Shown piece by piece: positions 16,795-25,857 of a stretch of 64,000 nt of DNA. Below the pieces are notes generated by a model. It made no database searches and was not told where the DNA came from. It was given only the letters and a program-made list of their open reading frames with translations. The stretch covers positions 682,001 to 746,000 of the forward strand of contig NZ_WKFH01000003.1 in the NCBI RefSeq assembly GCF_014884385.1, in the 5' to 3' direction. Made by a program: the position numbers and the translations under genes. Source of the stretch: Phycobacter azelaicus (GTDB lineage Bacteria; Pseudomonadota; Alphaproteobacteria; Rhodobacterales; Rhodobacteraceae). Position 1 is the first letter of the stretch; every line of letters begins with the position of its first letter.

Positions 16795-18141
16795 TCATGC
16801 GTGGGTGAACTTGGCGCCCAGCGACACCATCAGCGGCTCGAAGATCGGGAAGGAGGTGGCAATGGGGCCGCCATCGTCCACGGATACGGGCTTCTGCGCC
16901 GCCATGCCCATCACCATGAAAGACATGGCAATACGGTGATCCAGAAAGCTTTCGCAGGTGCCGCCACCGGGTACACCTTCGGGGCCCATCCCCATCACCG
17001 CCCACCAGTCCTCGCCTTCACGGACGGCCACACCATTTGCGCGCAGGCCCCGCGCCATGGCGTCGATCCGGTCGCTTTCCTTGACGCGCAGCTCTTTGAC
17101 GCCCGCCATCATGGTCTCGCCTGTGGCGAAAGAGGCCACCACCGACAGAACCGGGTATTCATCAATCATCGAGGCCGCGCGCTCGGGCGGCACTTCGATC
17201 CCCTTCATATAGGGGGAGTATTTCGCGCGCAGATCGGCCACGGGTTCGCCGCCCTCGATCCGCTCATTCTCATAGGTCAGATCCGCGCCCATCTCGCGCA
17301 GCGTGGTGAACAGGCCGGCGCGGGTAGGGTTCAGGCCGATTCCAGGAACCAAAACGTCCGATCCGGGCGTGATCAGCGCAGCGCACACTGGGAATGCCGC
17401 AGAAGACGGATCGCGCGGCACGGCGATCACCTGCGGTTTCAACTCGGGTCGCCCGGTCAGGGTGATGACGCGACCCTCGTCCGTTTCTTCGGTGGTGATT
17501 TCAGCGCCGAAGCCTTCAAGCATGCGTTCGGTATGGTCGCGGGTCGCTTCCTGTTCGATCACCACAGTCTGCCCTGGCGCGTTGAGGCCCGCCAGTAGCA
17601 CCGCCGATTTCACCTGCGCCGAGGGCACCGGCACCACGTAGCGCACCGGCACGGGATCGGCAGCCCCGACGATGGTCATCGGCAGCCGCCCGCCCGAGCG
17701 CCCCACCGCCTGCGCACCGAACAGAGCAAGCGGATCCGTCACCCGCGCCATGGGGCGCTTATTGAGGCTGGCATCGCCAGTAAAAGTCACAGTGATCGGC
17801 GAGGTCGCCATGGTGCCCATGATCAGCCGCACCCCGGTGCCCGAATTGCCGCAATCGATCACGTTGTCCGGCTCGGCAAAGCCACCGACCCCCACGCCAA
17901 AGACTGACCAGTTGCCACCACCGTGGTTCACCACCTCGGCGCCAAAGGCCTGCATCGCCTTGGCAGTATCGAGCACATCCTCGCCTTCAAGAAGCCCCGT
18001 GATCTTCGTCTCGCCCACCGCCATGGCGCCCAGTATCAGAGAGCGGTGCGAGATCGACTTGTCGCCTGGCACCTCCGCCACACCAGAAAGCCGGTCAGCA
18101 CGGTGAGAGGTCATCGGGATGGGCGTGCCGTGTCCGGACAT
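16795..18141 (-). CDS. aroA: 3-phosphoshikimate 1-carboxyvinyltransferase (EPSP synthase, CP4-like class II)
   Basis: A 448-residue EPSP synthase, step six of the shikimate pathway. ATG 18141 has AAGGAAAGCC upstream; an upstream in-frame start is possible but lacks this site. [35 protein letters not shown] and the late [13 protein letters not shown] closely follow the Agrobacterium CP4 (class II) enzyme. At the position of CP4 Ala100, which is known to hinder glyphosate binding, this protein has Gly101 in [10 protein letters not shown]. It is followed by cmk 10 bases downstream. Confidence 0.95.
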   Translation of the reverse strand: MSGHGTPIPMTSHRADRLSGVAEVPGDKSISHRSLILGAMAVGETKITGLLEGEDVLDTAKAMQAFGAEVVNHGGGNWSVFGVGVGGFAEPDNVIDCGNSGTGVRLIMGTMATSPITVTFTGDASLNKRPMARVTDPLALFGAQAVGRSGGRLPMTIVGAADPVPVRYVVPVPSAQVKSAVLLAGLNAPGQTVVIEQEATRDHTERMLEGFGAEITTEETDEGRVITLTGRPELKPQVIAVPRDPSSAAFPVCAALITPGSDVLVPGIGLNPTRAGLFTTLREMGADLTYENERIEGGEPVADLRAKYSPYMKGIEVPPERAASMIDEYPVLSVVASFATGETMMAGVKELRVKESDRIDAMARGLRANGVAVREGEDWWAVMGMGPEGVPGGGTCESFLDHRIAMSFMVMGMAAQKPVSVDDGGPIATSFPIFEPLMVSLGAKFTHA

Positions 18142-18246
18142 TTGGCTTTCCTTCGTCAGAGTATCTCTGCCCGCGCCCCGCGCAGACATGTTTCCGCTAT
18201 CGGTAGCGAATTGATGGCGAGCGGTCCAGCGCCGATGATCGGGATT

Positions 18247-18972
18247 TCACCCGAGACGGCGGAAGGTCAAATAATGGGGCGTACGTCCTTCACGCAAGGC
18301 TTTTTGCTCGTACCGGGTGGAGATCCAGTCGTCCCAAGGTTCGCGCCAGTCGGCGGGCCGTTCGGCCAGCCATTCGAACCCGGCTTTCGGAACCTCTTCC
18401 AGCGTCTGGCGCACGTAATCGGGTATATCCGTAGCCACGCGGAAGATCGCACCGGGTTTCAGGCAGCGCGCCAGCGGCTCAAGATGTTCTGGCGTCACGA
18501 ACCGGCGGCGGTGATGGCGCTTTTTCGGCCAGGGGTCGGGATAGAGCAGGAAGGCGCGCGAAATCGATCCCTCGGGCAGGACATCCATCAGATCGCGCGC
18601 ATCCCCCGGATGCACTGCGATGTTTTCGACACCCGCCTTGCGGATCTTCCCCAGCAGCATGGCGACACCGTTGATGAAAGGCTCTGCACCGATGATGCCG
18701 ACATCCGGGTTGCTCACAGCCTGATGAACCAGATGTTCACCGCCGCCAAAGCCAACCTCAAGCCAGACATCACGCCCACCAAAGAGTGCCTCCAGATCAA
18801 GCGGTTTGCGATCCGGGTTCTCATCCCAGCCCACAGCCCCCGGAGACAGGGCGTCCAGATCTTCCTCAAGGTAGCGCCGCTGGCTGTCCTTCAGGGTCTT
18901 GCCACTAAAGCGACCATAGAAATTCCGCCAGGGTGCGCCCGTAGGGTGATTGTCGCTCGGCTTGTCAGACAT
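18247..18972 (-). CDS. trmB: tRNA (guanine-N7-)-methyltransferase
   Basis: A 241-residue SAM-dependent enzyme that makes m7G46 in the tRNA variable loop. Motifs are LEVGFGGGEHLVHQA (SAM binding), GAEPFINGVAMLL, and the TrmB signature DPWPKKRHHRRRF with a C-terminal TRYEQKALREGR. It ends about 105 bases before the aroA start on the same strand. It probably has its own promoter. Confidence 0.95.
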   Translation of the reverse strand: MSDKPSDNHPTGAPWRNFYGRFSGKTLKDSQRRYLEEDLDALSPGAVGWDENPDRKPLDLEALFGGRDVWLEVGFGGGEHLVHQAVSNPDVGIIGAEPFINGVAMLLGKIRKAGVENIAVHPGDARDLMDVLPEGSISRAFLLYPDPWPKKRHHRRRFVTPEHLEPLARCLKPGAIFRVATDIPDYVRQTLEEVPKAGFEWLAERPADWREPWDDWISTRYEQKALREGRTPHYLTFRRLG

Positions 18973-19060
18973 CGTCTCTCTCGCTTGGATCGCCCGTGCC
19001 TTTGCCGCAGGAGGCGCCCTAGGTCAAGTCCAAGGCTTTTTCATAGAACGTCCCAAGCAG

Positions 19061-19918
19061 TCATCCTTGAAAGACCTGCTTCAGAAGAAACATGCCGGGA
19101 ATGGTCACGATATACATCGTGATGCCATAAAGCGCGGCTGGAACTGCATATTCCGGAATGCCGGAGGCCTGCGCCACCATGCCTGCAACCGCAATGCCGA
19201 GAGTCGCGTTCTGCACCCCCATCTCGACCGAGATACAGAGCCCGTCCGGCCCTGACAGGCCGATCAGGCCCGCGATACCCACTCCAAGCACCAGGAGAAG
19301 CGCGTTCAGGATCATCAACACCGGCCCCAGTGACCACATGTTGGCCGTGAACAACTCCCAGTTCGTAGCCAATGCCGCTACAACGATCACAACGAAAAGG
19401 ATCAACGCCAGGGTCGAAACACTAGTTTCGATCCTGGCCGCCACACCCGGCCCCATCCAGCGAGCCAAAAGGCCGATGATCACAGGCACCGCCGTGATGG
19501 CAAACATCGACATGCCGATGCCTAGCACGTTCACCGCGGGAGCGGCGGCACCAAGAAAGGTCGACCCTGCCCAGGCAACCAGTACCGGAACAGTGATCAC
19601 CGACAGAAGGCTCACCACGGCAGTCAGGGTGATCGACAGGGCCACCGTGCCGCCGGCCAGTTTGGTCAGAATGTTCGAGGTCACGCCGCCAGGGCAAAAC
19701 GACAGGATCATCACCCCAAAAGCCATCGCGGGCGGCAGGTCAAAGATGATGAGCAGCAGATAGGCCACTAAAGGGACCGCCACGACCTGCATCACAACCC
19801 CGGACAGAACCGCTTTGGGCATTGCAAGCACCCTGCCGAAATCGGCAAAGGTCAGTCCAAAGCCCAATGAAAACATGATGAAAGCAAGTGATAGTGGCAG
19901 CCCCACATCGATGAGCAT
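19061..19918 (-). CDS. Bile acid:sodium symporter family transporter
   Basis: A 285-residue membrane protein with about nine or ten hydrophobic helices. ATG at 19918 has GGGAGG upstream; upstream in-frame alternatives are not needed. The BASS family hallmark is seen in SFCPGGVTSNILTKLAGG and EMGVQNATLGIAVAGM, the crossed-helix sodium-site motifs. Family members cotransport Na+ with organic anions (bile acids, pantothenate, pyruvate, keto acids), and this substrate is unknown. It is encoded after metK on the same strand but behind a strong terminator. Confidence 0.88.
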   Translation of the reverse strand: MLIDVGLPLSLAFIMFSLGFGLTFADFGRVLAMPKAVLSGVVMQVVAVPLVAYLLLIIFDLPPAMAFGVMILSFCPGGVTSNILTKLAGGTVALSITLTAVVSLLSVITVPVLVAWAGSTFLGAAAPAVNVLGIGMSMFAITAVPVIIGLLARWMGPGVAARIETSVSTLALILFVVIVVAALATNWELFTANMWSLGPVLMILNALLLVLGVGIAGLIGLSGPDGLCISVEMGVQNATLGIAVAGMVAQASGIPEYAVPAALYGITMYIVTIPGMFLLKQVFQG

Positions 19919-20054
19919 TGGTCGACCTCCCTGTTCGCCACGCAAAGGTTGCATAGATTTTCGAGGCCACCAAAGGTTCCGTTGGGGCATGGACGCTAGC
20001 TCGAACGCCCTCAAGAGCCAAAACAACCGCCGTACCCAAGCACCGCAAAAAGCA

Positions 20055-20081
20055 AAGGCCCGCCGCATCGCGACGGGCCTT
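20055..20081 (-). terminator. Rho-independent terminator after metK
   Basis: An 8-bp perfect stem (AAGGCCCG/CGGGCCTT), extended by further pairs, followed on the minus strand by TTTGCTTTTTG. It is about 24 bases past the metK stop. Confidence 0.88.
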
Positions 20082-20104
20082 CCAAACTTGTAGAAACAAG
20101 CAGT

Positions 20105-21286
20105 TCAGACTGCCTTTTTCAGGGCCTCTACCAGGTCGGTACGCTCCCAGCTGAAACCGCCATCCGCATCGGGCTCGCGGCCAAAGTGACCATAGGCAGC
20201 GGTGCGCTGGTAGATCGGCTTGTTCAGCCCCAAGTGCGAGCGGATGCCACGCGGGGTCAGATCCATCACCTGATCGATGGCCTTTTCGATAGCCGCAGGC
20301 TCAACCTCGCCGGTGCCGTGGGTGTCGGCATAGATCGACAGGGGCTTGGAAACACCGATCGCATATGAAAGCTGGATGGTGCATTTGTCCGCCATGCCGG
20401 CCGCAACAACGTTTTTCGCCAGATAGCGCGCTGCATAGGCCGCCGAACGGTCCACCTTGGTCGGATCCTTGCCGGAGAAGGCACCGCCGCCGTGGGGCGC
20501 TGCGCCGCCGTAGGTATCCACGATGATCTTGCGCCCGGTGAGGCCTGCATCGCCATCGGGACCACCGATCACGAACTTTCCAGTCGGGTTCACGTGCCAG
20601 ATGGTGTCAGCTGTCAGCCAGCCTTCGGGCAGGACCTCGCGGATGTAAGGCTCGACCAGCGCGCGGATATCAGCAGAGGTCAGGCTTTCATCAAGATGCT
20701 GCGTCGACAGAACCAGCGAGGAAATTCCAACCGGCTTGCCGTTCTCATAGATCACTGAAAGCTGTGATTTCGCATCCGGACCCAGTGCAGGCTCGGTGCC
20801 GTTCTTGCGAACCTCAGCGAGGCGACGCAGGATCGCGTGGCTGAATTGCAGCGGCGCAGGCATCAACGCATCGGTTTCATTGGTGGCAAAGCCGAACATG
20901 ATGCCCTGGTCACCGGCGCCTTCATCCTTGCCTTCGCTTGAATCCACACCCTGCGCGATATGGGCAGATTGTTCGTGCAGCAGGTTGGTGATTTCCACGG
21001 TCTCGTGGTGGAACTTCTCCTGCTCGTAGCCGATGTCCTTGATGCAGGCGCGGGCGATCTCATCGATCTTGCCCATGTAGTCGTGCAGTTTGTCCTTATC
21101 GGACAGACCCACCTCGCCCCCGATAACCACACGGTTTGTCGTGGCAAAGGTTTCAGCGGCAACGCGTGCCTCTGGCTCTTCTGCAAGGAAGGCATCCAGT
21201 ACGGCATCGGAAATCCGGTCACAAACCTTGTCCGGGTGGCCCTCGGAAACGGACTCCGAGGTGAAAGTGTAGTTCTTGCGGGTCAT
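20105..21286 (-). CDS. metK: S-adenosylmethionine synthetase
   Basis: A 393-residue MetK that makes SAM from methionine and ATP. Diagnostic motifs are [34 protein letters not shown], and [21 protein letters not shown] (P-loop-like). A candidate promoter and a SAM/SAH-type riboswitch stand in the short leader, so the gene is probably shut off at translation when its product accumulates. It is followed by a terminator, so it is probably monocistronic. Confidence 0.96.
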   Translation of the reverse strand: MTRKNYTFTSESVSEGHPDKVCDRISDAVLDAFLAEEPEARVAAETFATTNRVVIGGEVGLSDKDKLHDYMGKIDEIARACIKDIGYEQEKFHHETVEITNLLHEQSAHIAQGVDSSEGKDEGAGDQGIMFGFATNETDALMPAPLQFSHAILRRLAEVRKNGTEPALGPDAKSQLSVIYENGKPVGISSLVLSTQHLDESLTSADIRALVEPYIREVLPEGWLTADTIWHVNPTGKFVIGGPDGDAGLTGRKIIVDTYGGAAPHGGGAFSGKDPTKVDRSAAYAARYLAKNVVAAGMADKCTIQLSYAIGVSKPLSIYADTHGTGEVEPAAIEKAIDQVMDLTPRGIRSHLGLNKPIYQRTAAYGHFGREPDADGGFSWERTDLVEALKKAV

Positions 21287-21292
21287 GAAAAG

Positions 21293-21338
21293 TGCTCCAT
21301 TTGTGTTTTACCTCACCACGCCAGGAAGCCGTTGTGGG
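21293..21338 (-). promoter_or_regulatory. SAM/SAH riboswitch in the metK leader
   Basis: Read on the minus strand, the element contains CCCACAACGGCUUCCUGGCG, a short loop and UGG closing a stem, then a spacer and AUGGAGCA just before the metK start codon. This fits the SAM/SAH riboswitch, a minimal class known from metK leaders of Rhodobacterales. The loop GCUUCC can pair with the GGAGC that contains the Shine-Dalgarno, which would block translation when SAM or SAH is bound. Recognition is by recalled consensus and position, not by a covariance search. Confidence 0.82.
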
Positions 21339-21350
21339 AGGAATCACTGC

Positions 21351-21379
21351 TCAGTAAGCAGGCACATGCCTGTCGTCAA
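21351..21379 (-). promoter_or_regulatory. Candidate metK promoter
   Basis: On the minus strand TTGACG (-35, at 21374-21379) is followed by a 17-base spacer and TACTGA (-10, at 21351-21356). The -35 is good and the -10 poor. The predicted start of transcription falls about six bases before the riboswitch. Confidence 0.45.
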
Positions 21380-21405
21380 TCTTTTTGCAGAAATGGGTTG
21401 AGCAG

Positions 21406-22896
21406 CTATGAACGTGGTGGCGGAATTGTGCCACGGCGCAAGGCTAGAGCCGCGAGGATCACGCAGAGGATAAAGACAGGCCAGTCTCCGGTGCGACTGA
21501 AGAACGTTTCGGGCAAGGGGGCGGGCAGAACGACATCGACATAGCCTGCCTCTCCCAGCTTAAGCGACGGACCAAGGCGCCCATAGGGGTCGATCAACCC
21601 GGAAATCCCCGTATTGGCGGCGCGCAGCATTGGCAGGCCCTGTTCGGCAGCCCGCATCCGCGCCTGCACCAGATGTTGATACGGCCCCGACCGGGTACCG
21701 AACCAGGCATCATTGGTGATCTGCACCAGAACATCGGGGCGTTCTGGCGCGGCGCGCACATCCTGCGGAAACACGACCTCGTAGCAAATTAACGGCAGCG
21801 CCGCCCCGATTGGCAGGTCCAGCAATCGCGCACCGGGGCCGGCCGCATAGCCTGCCCCCGCTTGCGAGGCGAAGCCATGGATCCCAAAGCGCGCCATCAT
21901 ATCTCCAAAGGGCACGTACTCCCCAAACGGAACCAGATGCGCCTTGTCATAAAGCCCCTGAACGGCGCCATTCGGCCCCAGGTAGGCCGCGGAATTGTAA
22001 TATGCTCCATCTTCCTCACGCTGGATCCCGATCAGCAGAGGCACGCCCGGCGCGGCCTGATGTACCGCCTCAAGCGTCTCTTGCGCGTGATTCAATAGCT
22101 GCGGAACCGATGTTTCTGGCCAGATGATCATGTCCGGGCGCGCGCCTTCGGCATTAAACGCCATGGCGCGGCGCACGAAATCCCATCGAAAATCAGGGTG
22201 CCATTTCTGATGCTGCGGCGCATTGGGCTGCACCAGGCGCACTCTGTGTTCCGTCCGCTCGGGCGCAGGCGGTTCAGGCAAAAACGCCGCAAGCGCAGCC
22301 AGAGCGACCGCTGGCAGCAGTGCGCGAGCCGGGCGTTGATGTATCACCGCCAGGGGCAAAAAGGCGACAAGCGTCAGCAAGGCCAGTCCATGGGGACCAA
22401 TCCAGGGCAAAAGCTGCACTGCAGGCGTGTCAATCCAGAACTGTCCAAAGGCCGCCCAGGGAAAGCCCGTCAGCACATAGGCGCGGGCAAATTCCGCAAG
22501 GCTCCACAGCGCCATCAGCAGCAGAAGGCGCGCGCCACCATCGGCAAAACGCACCGCGACGAAAAAGGCGCCCCCCCAAAACAAAGCCAACCCACCGGCC
22601 AGAAACAAAAGCGCAAAAGGCGCCATCCAGGCGTGGCGTTCAGGGTCAACGAAAAAGGGCTCGATGATCCAAGCAAGTCCTAAAGCAAAATAGCCAACCC
22701 CGAAGGCCCAGCCGAGGAAAGCCCCAAGACGGGGACTCTTGATGCGCAACACAAGCACGCCGATCCCACCCAAAGCGATGGGAACCGTCCACAAGAAATG
22801 CGCAGGAGCCAGCGCAAAAGACATCAGAGCGCCCAGAGCAAGGGCCATAAGTCCGGGAAGCAACGCATCCCGGCTCAGGCGCAGCCTTTGCATCAT
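21406..22896 (-). CDS. lnt: Apolipoprotein N-acyltransferase
   Basis: A 496-residue inner-membrane enzyme that adds the third acyl chain to lipoproteins. About six N-terminal helices are followed by a periplasmic nitrilase-like domain with the catalytic Glu (IIWPETSVPQLL), Lys (GLYDKAHLVPFGEY) and Cys (LICYEVVFPQ), plus a C-terminal helix. The start overlaps the corC stop in an ATGA, indicating translational coupling. The gene order ybeY-corC-lnt on one strand is typical of alphaproteobacteria. Confidence 0.95.
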   Translation of the reverse strand: MMQRLRLSRDALLPGLMALALGALMSFALAPAHFLWTVPIALGGIGVLVLRIKSPRLGAFLGWAFGVGYFALGLAWIIEPFFVDPERHAWMAPFALLFLAGGLALFWGGAFFVAVRFADGGARLLLLMALWSLAEFARAYVLTGFPWAAFGQFWIDTPAVQLLPWIGPHGLALLTLVAFLPLAVIHQRPARALLPAVALAALAAFLPEPPAPERTEHRVRLVQPNAPQHQKWHPDFRWDFVRRAMAFNAEGARPDMIIWPETSVPQLLNHAQETLEAVHQAAPGVPLLIGIQREEDGAYYNSAAYLGPNGAVQGLYDKAHLVPFGEYVPFGDMMARFGIHGFASQAGAGYAAGPGARLLDLPIGAALPLICYEVVFPQDVRAAPERPDVLVQITNDAWFGTRSGPYQHLVQARMRAAEQGLPMLRAANTGISGLIDPYGRLGPSLKLGEAGYVDVVLPAPLPETFFSRTGDWPVFILCVILAALALRRGTIPPPRS

Positions 22897-23816
22897 TCTG
22901 TGGTATTGGGCACCAGAACCCGCAGCCGTTTGATCCGCCGAGGATCGGCGTCCACCACCTCGAACTCGGGGCCATCAGGATGAACGATCACCTCGCCGCG
23001 TGCGGGCACACGGCCAGAGAGCATAAAGACCAGCCCACCCAGAGTATCGATCTCTTCCTCGTCCACATCATCATGGTTGGTCAGGGACATGCCGATCTCG
23101 GCCTCGAACTCAGCCAAGGGCGTGCGGGCCTGCGCGATGTAGCAGCCGGATTTCTCACGGAACCAGGTCTGATCCTCGCCGGTGTCATGCTCGTCTTCGA
23201 TTTCCCCGATGACCTGTTCGATCAGATCCTCGATGGTCACGAGCCCGTCCACGCCGCCATACTCGTCGATCACCAGCGCCATATGGCGCCGCTCGCCCTG
23301 CATTTTGGCCAAGAGGACGCCAATGGGCATAGACGGCGGTACAAAGAGAAGAGGGCGCAGCATCTTGCGCAGATCAAAGGCTTCCTCACCACAGTTGAAC
23401 CCGTGGGTCAGCGCAAAATCCTTAAGGTGGGCAAAGCCAAGCGGCGTATCCAGAGTACCTTCGTAGACAGGAACGCGGGTGAACCCGCTTTCACGAAAGA
23501 CGCGAACCAGATCTTCGCTGTCAGTTGTCACGGGAACGGCCACGATTTCCGCCGAGGGGATGGCCACGTCTTCCACACGCATCCGACGCAGGTTGATCAT
23601 GCCGTGAGGGCGAACCTCTGGCGCGGTCGCGCCCTCTTCTTCCGGCGCGTCTGCCGTCGCCGTTGGCGCAAGCGACCCAAAGAGGCGGCCGAAAAACCCC
23701 GTCTTCTCGTCGTGATCCACTCCGAGATCCGTCCCGTTTTTTTTGCCCGCAAGGGCCTCACTCTCTATCTGCAGCGCGCTATGCGCTGCGTTAGAACTGC
23801 CTTCTATATCGCCCAT
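22893..23816 (-). CDS. corC: CorC/HlyC family CBS-domain protein
   Basis: A 307-residue cytoplasmic protein without membrane segments. A long, variable N-terminus (to about residue 70) is followed by two CBS domains (VEDVAIPSAEIVAVPV and PSMPIGVLLAKMQGERRHMALV) and a C-terminal CorC_HlyC domain. The family is linked to magnesium and cobalt efflux through CorA, and the gene neighbourhood is linked to membrane stress. It overlaps lnt by four bases and follows ybeY closely. Confidence 0.9.
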   Translation of the reverse strand: MGDIEGSSNAAHSALQIESEALAGKKNGTDLGVDHDEKTGFFGRLFGSLAPTATADAPEEEGATAPEVRPHGMINLRRMRVEDVAIPSAEIVAVPVTTDSEDLVRVFRESGFTRVPVYEGTLDTPLGFAHLKDFALTHGFNCGEEAFDLRKMLRPLLFVPPSMPIGVLLAKMQGERRHMALVIDEYGGVDGLVTIEDLIEQVIGEIEDEHDTGEDQTWFREKSGCYIAQARTPLAEFEAEIGMSLTNHDDVDEEEIDTLGGLVFMLSGRVPARGEVIVHPDGPEFEVVDADPRRIKRLRVLVPNTTE

Positions 23817-23838
23817 CTATCCTATCCAATATGCCCCA

Positions 23839-24351
23839 TCAGAGGCTTCCACTTTCCGTATATGGGTCATCGATACCCAGTTTGCCAAGTATTTCGACCT
23901 CAAGAGCTTCCATCACTGTGGCGTCCGGGTCGCGGATGTGATCGTAACCCAAAAGATGCAACACTCCGTGAACGAGCAAATGGGAGAGGTGGTCGGCAAG
24001 CGGTTTGCCCGCCTCATCCGCTTCGCGCGCGCAGGTTTCATAGGCAATGGCGACGTCACCCAATGAGATTTCTCCGGTGAAATCCGCCTCTGGCGGTAGC
24101 GGCGTGCCGCCCGGTTCCTCCGCCGCAAGATCATCAGCAGGCCAGCTGAGAACATTGGTCGGAGTGGGCTTGTCGCGGAATTCAGCATTGAGGTCGGCAA
24201 TGCGCGCGTCATCGCAGGCCAAGAGCGAGATCTCGCACTCCTCAGGATCCAAGCCGAAATGATCGAGCGCAGTGCTGATGCTGCGTTCGGCCAAGGCCTC
24301 AAACGCCACCGCGTTCCAGCGGTCATCCTCCAGAGAAATCTCAAGCGTCAT
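23839..24351 (-). CDS. ybeY: Endoribonuclease YbeY
   Basis: A 170-residue metal-dependent RNase for 16S rRNA 3'-end maturation and 70S quality control. The zinc site HGVLHLLGYDH is intact, with the conserved DKPTNVLSWP upstream. It follows phoH by 13 bases and precedes corC by 22 bases, so phoH-ybeY-corC-lnt read as one operon. Confidence 0.95.
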   Translation of the reverse strand: MTLEISLEDDRWNAVAFEALAERSISTALDHFGLDPEECEISLLACDDARIADLNAEFRDKPTPTNVLSWPADDLAAEEPGGTPLPPEADFTGEISLGDVAIAYETCAREADEAGKPLADHLSHLLVHGVLHLLGYDHIRDPDATVMEALEVEILGKLGIDDPYTESGSL

Positions 24352-24364
24352 GACGGGGTTTCAC

Positions 24365-25378
24365 TCAGCCTGCCGGAACGTCGGCGTCATAGGCTTCGAT
24401 GATGGCAGCAACCAGCGGGTGGCGCACCACGTCCCGCGCGGTGAAGTAGTTGAAGCTGATCTTCGGGATCGACTTCAGCAGCCGTTCCGCATCCGCCAGC
24501 CCCGAGGGCACCCCGCGCGGCAGGTCCACCTGGCTGCGGTCCCCAGTGATCACCATGCGCGAGCCCTCGCCGAGGCGGGTGAGGAACATCTTCATCTGCA
24601 TGGTCGTGGCGTTCTGCGCCTCGTCCAGCACCACAAAGGCATTGGACAGCGTGCGCCCCCGCATAAAGGCCAGAGGTGCAATCTCAATCGTCTTTTCTTC
24701 TTTCAACTTGGCAAGCTGCTTGCCGGGAAGGAAATCGTTCAGCGCATCATAGAGCGGCTGCATGTAGGGATCGACTTTCTCTTCCTGGGTACCCGGCAAG
24801 AAGCCGAGCCTCTCGCCCGCCTCAACGGCGGGACGGCACAGGATAATTTTGTCGACCTGACCGGTGATGAACATGCTGACACCCACTGCCACGGCCAGAT
24901 AGGTCTTGCCGGTGCCGGCAGGGCCAATGCCAAAGGCCATCTCGTGTTCATAGAGGGCCTTCACATAGGCCTTTTGCGCATCTGTGCGCGGCTCCACCAA
25001 CTTTTTGCGGGTCTTGATTTCAACCTTGCCACCGCTGAACATCTCAAGCTGGCTGCCGCTATTCGCCGCATCGGCCTGCTCCATGCGCAATTCACGATCA
25101 ACATCGGCGGGTTCAACGCTGCGGCCCGTTTCAAGCCGGTCATAAAGCGCCGTCAGGACAGCCGCCGCCTGCTCCCGCGCGCCTGTCTCGCCCATAACGG
25201 ACAAAAGATTGCCGCGACGCAGGACCTGCACTCCTAGTTTTTGTTCGATTTCGGCGAGATTGCGATCGTATTCACCGCAAAGGTCGATCAGCAGGCGATT
25301 GTCAGGGAATTCCAGCAGCACTTCATGTGCGGTGTCGGGATGGGCGTGGTGCGACGGGGTCGGGGCGCTGGTGGCCAA
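24365..25378 (-). CDS. phoH: PhoH family ATPase
   Basis: A 337-residue PhoH/PhoL-type ATPase. The Walker A is GPAGTGKTYLAVAV, and VVLDEAQNAT is Walker B. An N-terminal KH-like/nucleic acid-binding part precedes it (EYDRNLAEIEQKLGVQV). The start is assigned to TTG at 25378, with GAGGA 7 bases upstream and a normal family N-terminus (M/L-ATSAPTPSHHAHP). Longer in-frame alternatives upstream lack support and would add an atypical N-terminus. It is the first gene of the phoH-ybeY-corC-lnt run and may work with YbeY in RNA processing. Confidence 0.93.
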   Translation of the reverse strand: MATSAPTPSHHAHPDTAHEVLLEFPDNRLLIDLCGEYDRNLAEIEQKLGVQVLRRGNLLSVMGETGAREQAAAVLTALYDRLETGRSVEPADVDRELRMEQADAANSGSQLEMFSGGKVEIKTRKKLVEPRTDAQKAYVKALYEHEMAFGIGPAGTGKTYLAVAVGVSMFITGQVDKIILCRPAVEAGERLGFLPGTQEEKVDPYMQPLYDALNDFLPGKQLAKLKEEKTIEIAPLAFMRGRTLSNAFVVLDEAQNATTMQMKMFLTRLGEGSRMVITGDRSQVDLPRGVPSGLADAERLLKSIPKISFNYFTARDVVRHPLVAAIIEAYDADVPAG

Positions 25379-25490
25379 TCTGTAGTCCTCTGCTTGGGTG
25401 TCTCTTGGCTTAGTGTGAACCTCTCCGCCACCATGCGCAAGCGCAGGGGCGAAAAATTCACAGAGGTGAAACAAATGGCTCAAAAGAAAA

Positions 25491-25514
25491 CAGCCGCCCC
25501 AGTTGGGACGGCTG
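25491..25514 (-). terminator. Rho-independent terminator after the lipoprotein gene
   Basis: An inverted repeat CAGCCG...CGGCTG with further inner pairing (CCC/GGG), followed on the minus strand by TTTTCTTTTG. It is placed between the lipoprotein stop and phoH. Confidence 0.82.
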
Positions 25515-25539
25515 GTTTATCGCATTTGCTTGGGGTCGA

Positions 25540-25845
25540 TCAGAGAGGATCGCCAAATGTAGAACCGGATTTGAAGGGGCCGGTGGCCACATTGCGCGGC
25601 AGTTCGCTGTTACAAACCGGCTTGCCATCCGGTGTCCGGCGCAAGTCCGCATAGCCTTCGACACCGTCATCGATGATCCAGTGTTCACAGCCTGCGGGAT
25701 CGACCCATATACCGGCCGTCAATTGCGAAAGGTCCCCGCTTTTGCCATCAAAGATGTTCTGGTCGCGGGTCTTGTCCGTGACATCACCACAAGCGGCGAC
25801 AGACAGCGCCAGGCACAGGGCGGCGGCTCCTTTGAGAATGGTCAT
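25540..25845 (-). CDS. Small lipoprotein sharing a domain with the neighbouring OmpA-like protein
   Basis: A 101-residue precursor with a lipobox (ALSVAAC, Cys at about residue 19), so an outer- or inner-membrane lipoprotein after processing. Residues 47-79 (IWVDPAGCEHW ... TPDGKPVC) match the equivalent segment of the adjacent OmpA-like protein at 24 of 33 positions, including two cysteines that could form a disulfide. Otherwise no known domain. It begins 12 bases after the OmpA-like stop on the same strand, so the two are probably made together; a terminator follows. Confidence 0.8.
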   Translation of the reverse strand: MTILKGAAALCLALSVAACGDVTDKTRDQNIFDGKSGDLSQLTAGIWVDPAGCEHWIIDDGVEGYADLRRTPDGKPVCNSELPRNVATGPFKSGSTFGDPL

Positions 25846-25857
25846 CCTGTAATCCCC

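Noticed and set aside
20123..21286. SAM-II riboswitch for metK
   Set aside because: The leader is too short for SAM-II and its motif fits the SAM/SAH class instead.
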